Shown here: positions 21,218 to 30,719 of the stretch, in pieces
How the letters are laid out: every line of letters starts with the position of its first letter
Numbering within the stretch: position 1 is the first letter of the stretch
DNA from: Eutrema japonicum
Lineage: Eukaryota > Streptophyta > Magnoliopsida > Brassicales > Brassicaceae
Assembly: GCA_030161315.1 (NCBI GenBank)
Contig: BSQW01000003.1
Span: 38,141,077-38,205,076 of the forward strand
Direction: 5' to 3'
Length of the DNA stretch: 64,000 nt
Translations under genes and position numbers: made by a program
The notes under the pieces: generated by a model
Database searches by the model: none
The model's input: only the letters and a program-made list of their open reading frames with translations
Told to the model about the DNA's origin: nothing

Positions 21218-24108
21218 TCAGGCAGGATAAGGATGCGAGCTTGCACCAAAACAGGCTCCACAACTTGACATTGCTATCTTCAGAGTTTTGCTCAACAAAC
21301 CCTCCACAAACTTTTGCCCTTTTTCCTTCAGCTCCGAATTAAGAAGTACTCTAGCCTTAGATAATGGTTTTGAGGCTCCTTTGCACTTCACCTTGTACTC
21401 GATCGAATCTCCATCACACTTCTGAGGAATCAATGTGACATGGGGATCCTCGACTCTTTTTATCTTGGTCTTCTTCTTTGTTTCCTTGGCCTTCTTGGCG
21501 GTTCAACTGAAACGTCTGTGACAGTTGGCTTGTCAGGAGGCTCTTCCAAAATATCAACTGCTAATGTCTCTCCTGTGACAACCTTAATGCAAGAGACACG
21601 TGTGGGAGCACCTCTAGGGGGAATGACATCATAATAGACCCCTCCGTCAATGTAAGAGAAAGAGATTCTCTTATTAGGCGTGTCTATTATTGCGCCAGCA
21701 GTAGCCATAAACGGTCGTCCCAGGAGTAAAGGCATACGAGATATTGCACACATCTCTACAACATGAAAATCAGTAGGCACCAGACAATCTCCTACTTTGA
21801 CAAACAAACCATGGACAGTACCGTATAGAAGCGAGGTAGAATCGTTTGCGAATGTGATAGATGTCTTTGAAGATCGAATATCAGCGCCCAACCGTTCTGC
21901 AATTGCCCTTGAGATGACATTGACACTAGCTCCTGAGTCAACGAGAGACTCTTTGAATTCAACTCCAGAGATAGAGCATGGAACTGCGAATCTTCATGGG
22001 TCTTCCCTTTGTGTCAACTGCCGCAGCGGTAGTGACTTGCGTCTTGCCTCGATAAAGAATGCCTTAATTCCTTCCTCAGTATCTCTGCAATCTTTGAAGT
22101 GACTTAGGAGAGGACGGTGTTCTAGAGGTTCTTCGAAAGACAAGTCATGGGAGATCCTTCGTACCATCTTCTCAAAACCACGCAGCTGCTTTGGAGAAAT
22201 GGGATTTCTGAGGTGTCGAGGAATAGGATTTAGCTTCTTGGGCTTGCGAACTCTTTCTTCGATCAACTCAAGTGTTTTCACAGTTTCTGGCTCGATCTGC
22301 GATGGGTATCGATCGACACCAGGCAGGGAATCGATCGATGCTATCGCTGTTGAATCGTCCTTGCCAGATATATCATCATCAATAGGGAGCTCCACAATCA
22401 GCTTATCCAGCGTAGCCTGGCATCTGGCGTCCTCTACCTCCTTCTTAGTCTTCCCAGCAGCTCTGGGATAAGGTATCCTCGGTATATAGACTCGTTCTTG
22501 AACTTCATTAGGCACCACAGTCGAAGTCTCAAGTGTTTCCTCAAAAATCGCCTCAGTGTCGACCGATACCGATGGGGTATCGATCGATACACTGGTTTTG
22601 GAAGTGTCCCATTTCAGAATTGTAACCGGCATCGATCGACACTTGGGGGTATCGATCGATGCTCTGGCAATTTTAGGATCCTCATCGAAATTTTCTGCAC
22701 TTGAGGAGATTGCATTGACGTGTGCATTGTGTGAATGAACTGTCTTTCCCTTGGCATTTGCTGCAGTCTGAGCTACTTGCGTTTCCAGCATCCTGTGACT
22801 GGTATTGAGAGCCTCGATCCTTCCACTCAAATCGGTGTACACAGCATCCAGTTTCCCATTGAAGGTTACTATCATCTTCTCCTGCCCTTGAACCAGCTGT
22901 TCAAGCATACCCTCAATTTTACTCTCAGGAGCTTTGGGTGGTGGGGATTGATACTATCCTTGCTGAGCATAGTTGGTGAAGTTTCGATTGGTGTTGTACC
23001 CAAATCGCTGACCCTGAAAACCAGAACCACCAATGTAGTTAACATCTTCCACTTCATTCTCAGCAGCAAAGTGGACCGCTCTTTGATTTTTCCCGATCAA
23101 GAAATCCAGCTTGGTTTGAACTTCAGCAATCTGCGAAGCGTCGATTCCTCCAGCCTGATTCCTCCGCTCGAAATCAGCATTCTTGGTGCTATTGCTTGGC
23201 GCCAAGTTCTCAATCAGTACAAACGCATCGTCTGGATACCTGGTGTTGAAGTTCCCATTACTCGCAGTATCCAAAGCCATCTGGTACCTCCAATCGATCC
23301 CTCTGTAGAAGATACCTAGCAGCTGAACCCTAGTGAACCCATGGTGCGGACAGTCTCTCTGATAGGACTTGAAACGAATCCAAGCAGCTTTAAGTGCCTC
23401 TGTCGGACCTTGAGAAAACTGAGAGATCTTGTTCCTCAGATCTTCAGATCGTGCATCATCGTATAAATTGATCAAGAAAGCTTTCTTAGTCTCCTCCCAG
23501 GTAGTCAGTGACCCAGGAGGTAGCTGCCTCAGCCAGTAAGTCGCATCTCCACCTAGAGAGTAGGGGAAGAGCTTGCAGAAAATATAATCGTAGGACACTC
23601 CGTTACTCTTGATGCTAGTAACCAAGTCCTCGAACTTCTCGATATGATCCATAGGATGCTCATTGGGAAGACCATGAAAGAGATGCTGTCCCACAAGAGT
23701 GTAGTATGCAGGTTTCAGCTCAAAGTCATTCCTCTCAAACGCAAGAGGACGAATCGCTGATCGATTGGCGTAAAACTGATCAGGCCTGTTGTACTCACCA
23801 ATCGTTTGACCACGATTAACCACAGCATTCCTAGCGTTGGGTTGCGCAGCTGGCGCGATAATCTGACCAACAACAGCAGGAGGGGCAATGACGTTTCCAG
23901 CCTCATCGAGTCGTTGCCCTCTCTCATTGCACACTTGACCCTCTTGGTCTCTCAAGACTCCAGCTTCATCAACTCTTAAAACCACTGGGTTGTTCATCCC
24001 TGATGTTTGCTTTGTCTTTCTGTTTGTGCGTTCCAAAAGTGCTAGCTGCTCCAAAGACAGTTCAACTAGCTGAGTGCTCTTGTTCCTTCTGGTTTCATGA
24101 ACGGACAT
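21218..24108 (-). pseudogene. Athila-like gag-protease polyprotein
   Basis: Translation starts at 24108 (MSVHETRRNKSTQL). The gag domain includes RTIGEYNRPDQ-like, HPMDHIEKFEDLVTS, YSLGGDATYWLRQLPPGSL, WIRFKSYQRDCPHHGF and a C-terminal coiled region. The same frame continues past TAG at 22956-22954 and TGA at 21996-21994 into a retropepsin with the active site VDSGASVNVIS intact and the second-half motif LLGRPFMATAGAIID, ending at 21460. So only two nonsense codons interrupt about 880 codons. A frame change near 21480 leads to a tail (21433-21218, KCDGDSIEYKVKCKGASK). The 22302-22346 and 22553-22665 parts are the dyad repeats read as protein (SIDT, VSIDR type words). Confidence 0.85.
22302..22665. 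repeat. TCGATCGA dyad pairs within gag coding sequence
   Basis: Three pairs: 22302-22346, 22553-22598 and 22629-22665. Each pair has two imperfect palindromes containing TCGATCGA or TCGACCGA. They are in frame with gag and encode Ser-Ile-Asp-Thr-like words. Confidence 0.75.
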
Positions 24109-24164
24109 ACACCTGAAACCAAATCACTAGACAAGGCACGTAAGTAACCAAATAAAATACGTTG

Positions 24165-24260
24165 AGTATCGATCGCTACTAAGTGGTGTCGATCGATATC
24201 AACAAAAGAAGACGACGAGTATCGACCGATACTACAGAGTATCGATCGATACCGACGAGC
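24165..24260. repeat. Two dyad pairs in the Athila-like leader
   Basis: TATCGATCGCTAC/TGTCGATCGATATC and TATCGACCGATAC/TATCGATCGATACC, between primer binding site and gag, as at 671-768. Confidence 0.75.
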
Positions 24261-24301
24261 TTAGTCGAAATTCTCAGCTAAAATCTAATGGCGAATTGAG
24301 T

Positions 24302-24318
24302 CCCCGGCAACGGCGCCA
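24302..24318 (-). other. Primer binding site of the Athila-like element
   Basis: TGGCGCCGTTGCCGGGG on the minus strand, four bases from the LTR. Identical to 809-825. Confidence 0.9.
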
Positions 24319-24322
24319 AATT

Positions 24323-25455
24323 TGATATGCTCAAATTAATACCCTAAAAGTACTAAAACATTAGTTGTAATAAGTGTAGGGGTCGAACACAAGGACTCAC
24401 AGAAATCACATAATAGATTATATGGTGTCAAATCAAGCTAAGCCGATAAGATGAAACAAAAAACAATAAGCAGTAAACGAGTTGTAATTCGATGGAAGAA
24501 ATATAGGCTCATGATATTTCTCAGGAAATCAATGTATATAAACTAATTAGCAGGATTCAGATTTAGCGCACTGTTCTTGAACTCAAATCACTAAAGTATA
24601 ATTAACCAACTGTTGTTACGAGAATTATCTAAATCTAAATCCTAGGAATTCCAATTCTCTTTGCGAATCCTAAAGTCTAAATCAGCTTTAATATCAGGTT
24701 TGATATGTTCACAAATCAATTAAACCAAATCTCTTTGCGAATAATCAATTTGTTCACCTAAGGTTCTATCAGGTAATTAATCGCACAGTCGTGCCTAATC
24801 AATTATCCTAAGATCTAAGTTCCAGATTCGTCAACTTAGAATTAGCTTTGAACACAACCTAAGGTGAAGAACTAATTCATATGGTGAATCCTAAACAGAT
24901 AATCAACCTAGCTTCCAGAGAAAACCCTTATGAGAACCCTAAACCTAAAGTGGATCTACTCAGACATGGAGAATGAAACAATCAACATGACTGAATAAAT
25001 CATCAAATAAATCAGAAAGAGTAATAAGAGGGTTTGAAATCTGATCTCGGACGAAGGGAGTTTCAGACTTGTCTTCCTCACAAAATAAAGCATACAAAAT
25101 AAAGCATAGCCTACAAAGTGGCTGTAAAACCTAATTATATAGTCTAAACACGTATTGGGGTCTTCTTGTAAATATCAAAGTCTTCTGGGCAAGATCTGCA
25201 ATTCTTCAAACTTCATAAAAAGTTGCGGCCCGTGATCTCTCGATGGGTGTCGATCGATGCTTGTCGCTCAGATCGGGCACTTAGTCATCAGACTTCAGTT
25301 TCGCTTCAGAATGCTCCATAAAACTCCAATATCTCCAATAATACTCCAAATGTGCTAAAATCTGTAAAAGACTCTAAAAGACTCTATAATAGAATAAAGA
25401 CTCGATAAAACGGACTTATATCATGGCTTAAATAGGGTAAAAATATGATATATCA
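24323..25455 (-). repeat. 5' LTR of the Athila-like element
   Basis: 1133 bp, TGATATGC to TGATATATCA. Part of the length difference to the other LTR is a clean loss of 20 bp at about 25250: the two dyads of the pair are fused into one. Confidence 0.9.
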
Positions 25456-25460
25456 GAATG

Positions 25461-26005
25461 CTTTTCTTGAAGAAGATGCTTCTAGGGCAAGAAATATGAT
25501 GATGTGCGTGGTTGTACTCTTTTTCCTTATCATGATTTTTATCCCATTGGGTTTTTATTTCATGACAAAGTTTTAACGAGGCAACAAAGAACACGTAAAT
25601 GATAGACACATACGAGGAATGTAAATGTGAAAGTATATCACAATTCCAAAGATTATTGAGATAATCAGAAGCAAAGAGAATGATCAAGATGGATCATCCG
25701 CAACACCCATTAATTGCAGAAGAATGGCGATGTACATCTAGTAAAAATTCGTTCAAGTGAAGATTTGGCGGATTTATTTACCAAGATGTCTCCAACTGCT
25801 ACTTTCAAGAAGCTAGTTCCTCATATTGGACCGCGTCGTCTCAAATATTTCAGGTGATGTACTCATGAGGGGGAGTAATAGCGCGTTGCACTCTTTTTTC
25901 CTTTACTATGGTTTTTCCCATTGGGTTTTTCTAGTAAGGTTTTTAATGAAGTAGCATCTTATGCGCATTAGGATCATTTTTGTATAATAGTCATCAAGTG
26001 GGGAG
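25461..26005 (+). pseudogene. copia RNase H end and purine tract
   Basis: After decayed sequence, 25747-25858 is open and reads RSSEDLADLFTKMSPTATFKK, then LVPHIGPRRLKYFR and stop. This is the conserved C-terminus of copia RNase H. It is followed by GAGGGGGAG (25868-25876) and a second purine run ending at the LTR. A motif with ACTCTTTTTCCTT and CCCATTGGGTTTTT occurs twice, at about 25516-25560 and 25889-25935. Confidence 0.75.
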
Positions 26006-26189
26006 TGTTATGAATTAATTATATGGATGTCCATTATAAGGCTCATATTCTATGAGGTTTAGAATATTCTCGGTTTTTTTATTCTCTTTATTTAACTTGC
26101 TTTTCAAGTCTATGTAAACCTAGATATACCTTTCTTTATTTATGGAATAAGACAACAACAATTTTTCTCTTTATCTTTTATTCACAACA
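26006..26189 (+). repeat. 3' LTR of the copia element
   Basis: 184 bp from TGTTATGAATT to TCACAACA, with terminal TGTT/AACA and a preceding GTGGGGAG purine tract. The internal TATTTATGGAATAAGACAACAAC region is likely the end of U5. The 5' partner is not in the window. Confidence 0.75.
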
Positions 26190-27881
26190 AAGTAAAATAT
26201 ATTAGATTACCTTCGGAGAAGCTTCTTTACAAAATAGAGAATATTATTTCTGCTGATATGGCATCGTTTTAGAGTAGTTTTTTTTTACTGACGTGTCTAG
26301 CATGAAGAGCCTCAAATAGGTGATTTTATTTAGTATAGATGATAATAAACGGAATTAATTTGCAGAATTGTGTATAAGAACAAAAGGGAAGATGTTAGGT
26401 TATCAATACCCTTCTTTTGCTGACCAACTTTTCTCTAACCATGTTCACATCACACACAAACACAATACATTTATATTTCAAATCTTCTGCATACTCTTGG
26501 ATATGAGTATAAAAAACACACGTGTGTTCACATGCGCAAAATCAAATTGCGTTCGTGTAGACAAGTGTGATCGACTTCAACTTTAGAAATATGTTTCGGA
26601 ATGTTGCAATAAATTCATCAACGTACGTGCAAGCTATTTTTTTACCTCTTTTATTTTTAATATAATTAGGGTCCCATCGCTATGGGAACTTATTAAAATC
26701 TTTGTTACAAAAAAAAAAAAAAACTTATTAAAATCTCAGATCAGGCCCGGCCAACGACTGTAAGGGCATTTTCAATGATTAACTTATGCAAAGGTGTCTA
26801 AAACAATTTTTTTAGACACGGGTCTAGTATTAGATACGGGTCCTGCCGAAAAGTGTTGATTTTGTTAAGATACGGGTCTAGTATTAGACACGGATCTAAT
26901 TTTAAGACCCAACTTTTTAATTAAATTTGATTATTTTTTTTTTAAAACCCACCATTAAAACCCTCTAAATATATGCATCCGAGGTGGCCTAAGGAATAGG
27001 TGACATGACCATAATTCATAAACATTTTGATATATTTAAAAATTAGGTGGGACAAATTTCCAATTCTTCCAAAAAAACTATATTAAAAAAAAAACATAAA
27101 AGTGGCCCTGTTTTATTTTGTCGTATATGAGATGAATGTTATGCTTGTTTACAAACGAATCAGATTATACTTGAAATTTAAAACTTAGTATATATAATAT
27201 TCTATTAGTCAAAATCATGGTTATTGGTGATATAGTGTTTTCATGCTCCTTTTTCAAGTATATCCTATAATAATTAATCAGCTGATCAAATAACCCCCAA
27301 TAATTATTAGTTAGGTCTAAACTTTTTATTTGGGTTTGTGTAACACTTGATTTCATTAGTTTTAAAAGAGTCTTGAGTTGTAAGTTGAAGTTAGCTTTTT
27401 GATTAATGAAATTAATCTAGAATTTTTCGGTTCATCTATCTTGTTATTCATCGTGAATCAACTCTCGTTGGCTAATGACCATTATTCAGAAATAACGGTC
27501 ATCAAATCCTCATTTTTATTGTCATTCTTGGAATCTATGTCACTCTCGTAATATTATCTCCTCCTTAACATTTTTCACCCAACAAAAAGACCTCTTCTCC
27601 TCTCAAATCGAGGCCGAAGAAGAAGTCCATGGAATAAAGAATCATCTACTTTACTGTCCAGCCAATAATCATAATTACCGTTAACGCGTTTTTTTGTTAT
27701 TGTTGTATTTGTTGTAAAAACAAAAAGCGAAGAAGAAAAAGTCAATAAAGATTCTCTTTGATGGAAAAAAGGATCAGACATTTTTTTGAGTTTTGTCCCA
27801 ACCCCTTGTGACTAATCTATCCTATATTTTACTTATAACTATGATAACAAACAATACATTCATCGTAAGTCATATACAACA

Positions 27882-27883
<2 letters not shown>
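26190..27883. other. Intergenic region upstream of the DUF1635 gene
   Basis: No gene is seen. At 26800-26920 there are three short direct repeats around AGACACGGGTCTAGTATTAGA, and poly(A) stretches at about 26708. The last 300 bp probably hold the promoter of the next gene; an AT-rich CTATATTTTACTTATAA lies at about 27820. Confidence 0.5.

Positions 27884-27914
<31 letters not shown>
27884..27914. repeat. (CT)n microsatellite in the DUF1635 5' leader
   Basis: An almost pure CT run 33 bp before the start codon. Pyrimidine-rich leaders are common in Arabidopsis genes. Confidence 0.85.
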
Positions 27915-27920
<6 letters not shown>

Positions 27921-27946
27921 ACTCTAGAATTGATCCATTTAAGAAT

Positions 27947-28709
27947 ATGGAGAGACAACAGAATTATCTACTTAATTGGGTTCATCAAAACCAGTGTGGT
28001 ATAAAGGTAAATTAAAACACCATTCTACATTCTTCTTCAAGAGATTATTATTAATTCACTTTCTTTTCTATTTTTGATTGCTCAATTCCCTCCAAACTCA
28101 AATGTTTATTTTCGTGGGCAGACAATAGAAGAGCTAAGACATTCACTTTTGCACACAACAATGGAGTTAGAACAAACAAGAATTGTGGCCCAAGAAGAAC
28201 TCAAAACCAAAGAAGACCAGATAATGCAGCTCAAAGATCTCCTCAACAAAGCTACCAAAGAGAAAGATGAAGCACAAGAGAGGTACAAGAAGCTTCTTCT
28301 TGACCAAAACTTCATCCTACAACACCAAGCCGGTGAGGAAAAAGACCCAAACATCAATGGGTTCCCTTCATCGGACGGAGAAGAAAGCATCGTCTCATCT
28401 TTCGAACCGCCGATGCAAATCGAGTTAGATTTTCCGGAGACGTCATTACCGGAGATAGGGAAGCTTTTAGAGGCGGTTTTGAAAGCAGGGCCTTTGCTTC
28501 AGACTCTGCTTTTGGCTGGACAACTTCCACAATGGCGTCATCCGCCGCCGCAGCTTGAGTCGTTTGAGATTCCACCGGTGATTATTCCTGAAGCAACACC
28601 AATATTGTCACAAAGTAGCTGTGGGAATAATCTAAACAGGAAGAGGGTTCACTGTGATGAGTCTAATTCCAAAAGAGAGGCAAAGTACCAAAGGCTTCTC
28701 TTGCCTTGA
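27947..28709 (+). CDS. DUF1635 family protein
   Basis: Two exons, 27947-28006 and 28122-28709, with GT/AG borders and no phase shift, give 215 residues. The first exon encodes only 20 residues (MERQQNYLLNWVHQNQCGIK). Exon 2 opens with TIEELRHSLLHTTMELEQTR and continues as a heptad-like coiled coil to about residue 75, the DUF1635 hallmark. A hydrophobic conserved block LLEAVLKAGPLLQTLLLAG, followed by LPQWRHPPPQ, lies near residues 130-165, and the end is basic. Function is not known; no enzymatic motif is seen. The next gene of the same strand is a SOSEKI gene, the same neighbourhood as in A. thaliana. The frame is intact and codon use looks genic. Confidence 0.88.
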
Positions 28710-28799
28710 TTGTTGATGTATTCACATTCTGTTTCAAGTATCAAGTATGTAAGAAAAGAGTTCACTTTTCTTTGTATTGGGTCAGGTCTTTGAATGCCA

Positions 28800-29310
28800 A
28801 AGCATTGGAGCTTGAATCCTTTTCTCCCATGTGGGGGTTTTTGATAGTGGGTCCATGGGCTGATCCGGTCCGGTTTTGAACAAGACCGCCCGCGAGTTAA
28901 CTCTCTGAATGGCAAACACATTGGATCTAATCATTTTCTCCCATGTGGGGCTATTACTGTGGACAGGGTCGGCTCAAGATTTTTCGGGGTTCCGGGGCTA
29001 AAACAAAATTCGGGTCCTTAAACAAAAAAAATTTGTTTTTGAATCTTTTTTTAACATAACATTTTTAACTCTTTTATATTAGATTTGTTTAGAAATTTGG
29101 TTATGAAAATAAAATATATACAACTAAATTCTTTTGTTGTTAAAGTTGATTTTGTTATATATATAATATTTTTTTTTAAATATAAAACAAAACTTAAGAA
29201 AAAAATTTGGACTCCAAATATCATAGGCCCAGCACTGACTGTGGATCAAAAGGCTGATCCGGACCAGCTTTGATAAGGTTAGCCCGCATGTTAACCCATT
29301 TTCATAGTTT
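28800..29310. repeat. Imperfect tandem duplication split by a MITE
   Basis: About 110 bp with TTTTCTCCCATGTGGGG and GGGCTGATCCGG-type sequence occurs at about 28805-28910 and again at 28915-28955 plus 29246-29310. The second copy is interrupted by the MITE 28964-29237. Confidence 0.65.
28964..29237. mobile_element. hAT-type MITE with 8-bp target duplication
   Basis: 274 bp from CAGGGTCGGCTC to GGCCCAGCACTG. The ends are imperfect inverted repeats beginning CAG. ACTGTGGA occurs on both sides (28956-28963, 29238-29245). An 8-bp TSD and CAG ends fit hAT. There is no coding capacity. Confidence 0.85.
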
Positions 29311-30428
29311 ATTTGCAGGTTAACCGCGGGCTAGCTTCTAACCTGCTATCCAAAATTTTGGGACCAGGTTTTAAAATTTAAACCAAGGCCGAAACCGACC
29401 CGACTTAAAACGGGTATCTCTTGTGTGTGTGTGTGTATGAGAAGAGAGATAGGGGGAGGGAGGGAGAGAGAGTGTGTGAGAAAGAGACTTAAAGATGAAA
29501 TAATGTGAGGTTGATAAGTGTATAGTGATTGGGATTTTTGGAACCCACAGATCTGAATCAGTATCTTCTAAGAAGACATAAATTAATAAGACCAAATTTG
29601 TCAGCGACAGTAACAGTGAGTTCTTGCCAAAGACATGAGTAGGAGTTGGTGGATCCTCAAGAAAAAGTGTGAGGACCAATTTTCTTCGTTGTGCTTTTTT
29701 GCACTATAACATTATTTGACTAATTCACCCACTAATCTTTTTTTTTTCTCCATATACAAGTTGATATCCTTCGCTTACTCTTAACATCCATGGCAAATCA
29801 TTCACATAGGTTATTCAAGAGAAAAGGTAAGTTATAGCCTTTAGTAGGAGAAAGTTTTGTGCTCTTAAAAATGAAGATAAGAGTAAATAGTAAATACAGA
29901 GCACCAATGACATTAAAAATGGATACTTAACCATCTAAATGTCCATTTTTACATGTAATAATCAAAGAAGAGCAAACAGTTCAGTTTGAAGAACATTTCA
30001 AGCCGGGATCGTTGCAAACAGTTCAGTTTGAAGAACTGAGCCATAAATTGGTTCTTGTGCTAGACACCACCATGGCAAGATCGAGAACTCTGATATAATG
30101 AAATAAACGGAGAACTTAGTTTGATTACGTACGTATTTTTGTTTATATGAACCTAAATGACACCCATCAATTACTTTCTACAACAAATAAATCAAGATCT
30201 TCAGAAATGTATGATTAAGAAGTTGATGAGTTGTGTAAAGTTAGGTCATCTTGCATAATTGAGTGGTTATTAGGAATGAGCTTCAACAATTTGTCCAATC
30301 TAGTACAATATTTCAAATGATTATTTTTGTGGACCAAAAAAACAAAAAACAAATCTTGCAGATCATATTAGAGATTTTTTGTTTCTTTCAATATTTAATG
30401 ATTACCATTCATCTCTTTTTTTAGTGAA
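29311..30428. other. Intergenic, no gene recognised
   Basis: AT-rich with a GT/GA microsatellite at 29420-29485. A minus-strand open frame (29679-29371) has no familiar motif. A short direct repeat, AACAGTTCAGTTTGAAGAAC-like, occurs at about 29975 and 30020. Confidence 0.5.
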
Positions 30429-30480
30429 CTAGGTAGGTAGCCCGCGTCTTGCGCAGGCATATAGGTTTTATAAATTAATT
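30429..30480 (-). mobile_element. Helitron 3' terminus (minus strand)
   Basis: On the minus strand the stretch ends with a GC-rich hairpin (GCCTGCGC-AAG-ACGCGGGC) then TACCTACCTAG, followed by T. A hairpin close to a terminal CTAG before T is the Helitron 3' signature. The matching 5' end to the right was not located. Confidence 0.6.
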
Positions 30481-30719
30481 ATACCATTAAGTTATTAATT
30501 TTATTATCGATAAAAAACCAAACACAAATATAACAACAATGTTAGATTTACGATCAATCCTAAAAAAAGGAAAGAACAACCAATATCATTCATAAAAAAA
30601 TACGAAATAAAACATGGCAATCATAGAGCTCGATATTGAATAATGTTTCATTCACTCACACATTGTATGTAAAACAATTCTTTTTTATCTCTCCATCGCT
30701 AAAACTCTCTCTCCAGTTT

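Larger units (their letters stand above)
18730..25455 (-). mobile_element. Athila-like gag-protease retrotransposon, pol deleted
   Basis: A complete 6726-bp minus-strand element: LTRs 24323-25455 (5') and 18730-19887 (3'), the 5-bp target GAATG at 18725-18729 and 25456-25460, a primer binding site at 24302-24318 and a polypurine tract at 19888-19900. Between them only gag and protease are recognisable; no RT, RNase H or integrase motif was found. Athila elements with pol are usually 10-12 kb, so this is a non-autonomous derivative that presumably moved with pol supplied by a relative. Confidence 0.9.
7630..26189 (+). mobile_element. Ty1/copia retrotransposon used as nested target
   Basis: Plus-strand copia fragments read in order across the foreign insertions: gag and integrase parts (7630-9218), the integrase/RT linker and RT (17398-18729), and the RNase H end, purine tract and 3' LTR (25461-26189). 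The parts in between are a gypsy element (9219-17397) and an Athila-like element (18730-25455), each with matching 5-bp target duplications. The 5' LTR and first part of gag are missing, lost at or beyond the CACTA at 7629. The copia must be older than all three insertions. Confidence 0.8.

Noticed and set aside
29371..29679. Minus-strand frame of 102 codons
   Set aside because: Low-complexity Thr-His and Ser-Leu parts from a GT/GA microsatellite; no known family.
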